Below, piece by piece: positions 62,576 to 64,000 of a DNA stretch of 64,000 bases. The stretch lies in assembly GCF_900187125.1 (NCBI RefSeq), contig NZ_LT906468.1, positions 558,001 to 622,000 on the forward strand. Reading direction: 5' to 3'. Every line of letters begins with the position of its first letter. Positions within the stretch are counted from its first letter, which is position 1. A model generated the notes under the pieces. It searched no databases, was not told where the DNA came from, and worked only from the letters and a program-made list of their open reading frames with translations. The translations under genes and the position numbers were made by a program. This stretch comes from Sphingobacterium mizutaii (GTDB taxonomy: Bacteria > Bacteroidota > Bacteroidia > Sphingobacteriales > Sphingobacteriaceae).

Positions 62576-64000
62576 ATGATTTTTAGGAAAGAGTACCTAT
62601 TGATGATGGTCGGATTGCTTGCCAATTCGATTGGTTTTGCGCAGTCTAGAATGGAAAAGTCTTTTAATGAGGGCTGGAAATTCTATAAGGCAAATAACTC
62701 CACTTTCTTCACTGATTTCGAAAACGGCCAAAAATATTTTGAGAACCAAGGGCAATGGACCAAACTGGAAATATGGGAAGACATAACCTTGCCACATACT
62801 TACAATAAGGACGATATGCAGAAGGATCGGAACTTCTTTGAAGGGAAGGCTGTTTATCAGAAAACATTTCATCCGGATGAGGCTGATAAGAATAGAAGGA
62901 CCTTTTTGAAGTTTGAAGGCGTTGGTGCCGTGGCGCAGTTGTTTGTCAACGGAAATTATATTGGAGAACATAAAGGTGGCTATTCCATGTTTGTCTTTGA
63001 AATCAGTAATTCCATTGAATATGGAAAGGACAATAGCATTACGGTCATTGCAGACAATAAATCGAGAAAGGATATTATCCCGATCAACCATTTCCTTTTT
63101 CCTGTATATGGTGGTATTTATAGACCTGTGCACCTGATTACGACCAACAAAACCAATTTTGTGGTTACGGATCAAGCTGCTCCTGGGATTTTTATCAGAC
63201 AGAAAAATGTATCGAGCAAATCTGCGGATATTCAGGTTGAGGCAAAATTAGAAACTAAGGAAAAGACCATCCAAGAGGTGGAGTTGAGCCTAGAAATCAA
63301 GGATGATCAGGGCAAAACGGTTGAAACGCAGAAATATCCCGTTAAGATTTCGCCGCAAGGGGTGACCTATGTGAATGAAACGATCAAAATGAAATCCCCG
63401 CATCTATGGGATGGAATCAGGGATCCTTATCTATATTCTTTAACGGCAAAGATTACCGCCAATGGCAAAGAGCTTGATGCCGTAAAGCAGCCATTGGGAA
63501 TCCGTCACATCGAAATGATCGCTAATAAGGGCGTGTTTCTAAATGGTAAGAAATATCCAATGTATGGAGTGACCAGGCATCAGGACCGAGAAGGATTTGG
63601 CTCAGCATTGAGCTTTGAACAGCATAAGGAGGATATGATGCTGATCAAGGAAATGGGGGCCACGACCATTCGATTGGCGCATTATCAGCAGTCGCCGCAG
63701 ATGTATGCTTTGGCAGATTCGATAGGCTTCTTGACCTGGGCTGAAATACCTTTTGTCAATAGGGTTTCCTACTATGAGAATGATAACGCCAAGCAGCAAA
63801 TGGTCGAATTGGTGAAGCAAAACTTTAACCATCCATCCATCTATATCTGGGGAGTGCATAATGAAGTCTATTCCAAGACTGCCGATGAACAGGTGCCTGT
63901 ATTGTCGAGAGAATTGAACGATATCGCTAAAACATTGGACCCTGATCGCTATACGGTTGCCGTTACGGGATACAATGTGATTGATAGGCAGGAGAATTTA
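62576..64000 (+). CDS. Glycoside hydrolase family 2, N-terminal part
   Basis: A 475-codon part of a GH2 enzyme cut by the right edge, starting at ATG 62576. It opens with a signal peptide (ending GFAQ). The sugar-binding domain (about 28-190) has WEDITLPHTYNKDD, FLKFEGVGAVAQLFVNGNYI and FLFPVYGGIYRPVHLI; an Ig-like domain follows (200-310). The catalytic barrel begins at about 315 with FLNGKKYPMYGVTRHQDREG, RLAHYQQSP and NHPSIYIWGVHNE, where Glu430 is the likely acid/base. The nucleophile lies beyond the window. It is most like Bacteroidetes beta-galactosidases or related GH2 enzymes. Confidence 0.93.
   Translation, partial: MIFRKEYLLMMVGLLANSIGFAQSRMEKSFNEGWKFYKANNSTFFTDFENGQKYFENQGQWTKLEIWEDITLPHTYNKDDMQKDRNFFEGKAVYQKTFHPDEADKNRRTFLKFEGVGAVAQLFVNGNYIGEHKGGYSMFVFEISNSIEYGKDNSITVIADNKSRKDIIPINHFLFPVYGGIYRPVHLITTNKTNFVVTDQAAPGIFIRQKNVSSKSADIQVEAKLETKEKTIQEVELSLEIKDDQGKTVETQKYPVKISPQGVTYVNETIKMKSPHLWDGIRDPYLYSLTAKITANGKELDAVKQPLGIRHIEMIANKGVFLNGKKYPMYGVTRHQDREGFGSALSFEQHKEDMMLIKEMGATTIRLAHYQQSPQMYALADSIGFLTWAEIPFVNRVSYYENDNAKQQMVELVKQNFNHPSIYIWGVHNEVYSKTADEQVPVLSRELNDIAKTLDPDRYTVAVTGYNVIDRQENL

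Noticed and set aside
62597..63175. A 192-codon minus-strand frame
   Set aside because: It is antisense to the GH2 gene, whose signal peptide and domains are unmistakable.
1..64000. tRNA or rRNA genes
   Set aside because: I scanned the intergenic gaps for T-loop and 3'-end patterns and saw none; an automated scan would be more sensitive.

Overview
This window is chromosomal DNA from a Bacteroidota bacterium of the Sphingobacteriaceae type (Sphingobacterium or Pedobacter-like). The evidence is two SusC/SusD pairs, lipoproteins with Bacteroidetes export signals, a DUF6377 regulator, Bacteroidetes -7 promoter elements (TAnnTTTG) in front of many genes, weak Shine-Dalgarno sequences and a moderately AT-rich composition. 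I saw no transposase, phage gene, CRISPR array, tRNA or rRNA. Most of the window is core genome with two carbohydrate-uptake loci.

Layout. 1-3.0 kb, leftward: dapD-tsaC-DUF4920, then folP and the start of brnQ. 3.1-5.1 kb: an S4 RNA-binding protein overlapping a DUF6377 membrane regulator. 5.3-12.7 kb: a polysaccharide-utilisation locus (SusC, SusD, GH30 lipoprotein, surface glycan-binding lipoprotein) closed by a terminator and followed by an isoaspartyl peptidase. 13.8-31.4 kb: housekeeping genes (mtgA, mutS, trmN6, phosphodiesterase, MerR regulator, sialate O-acetylesterase, accD, an SRP RNA gene, MFS transporter, dprA, rsmG, GT2, tgt, LptF/G-like permease, EamA transporter). 31.6-36.3 kb: a second SusC/SusD pair with no enzyme beside it. 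37-42 kb: der, cysS, a secreted protein and a SurA-like isomerase. 42.3-49.1 kb: a lactonase and a complete seven-gene Mrp Na+/H+ antiporter operon (mrpABCDEFG). 49.4-60.8 kb: a secreted phosphoesterase, acs, a UbiA-like protein, a 2-hydroxyacid dehydrogenase/FAD monooxygenase/rsmA operon, pdxA, cca, a pRiA4b ORF-3-like protein and miaA. 60.8-61.6 kb: a gene-free stretch full of direct and inverted repeats. 61.6-64 kb: a lipoprotein divergent from the start of a GH2 glycosidase that runs off the right edge.

How the genes work together. The first locus looks like a compact glycan system: the surface lipoproteins bind and cut a beta-glucan, and SusC/D import the products. The DUF6377 protein immediately upstream is the best regulator candidate. 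Several tRNA and ribosome maturation genes are scattered through the window (tsaC, trmN6, tgt, miaA, cca, rsmG, rsmA, der).

No overtly new multi-gene system is evident. The points most worth a second look are the nested-hairpin repeat region at 61.0-61.6 kb, a palindromic element present at two intergenic sites, paired LacI-type dyads in front of the second SusC, a Tgt lacking the usual zinc cysteines, a small membrane protein with an HExxH motif, and an orphan terminator near 36.8 kb that may end a small RNA.
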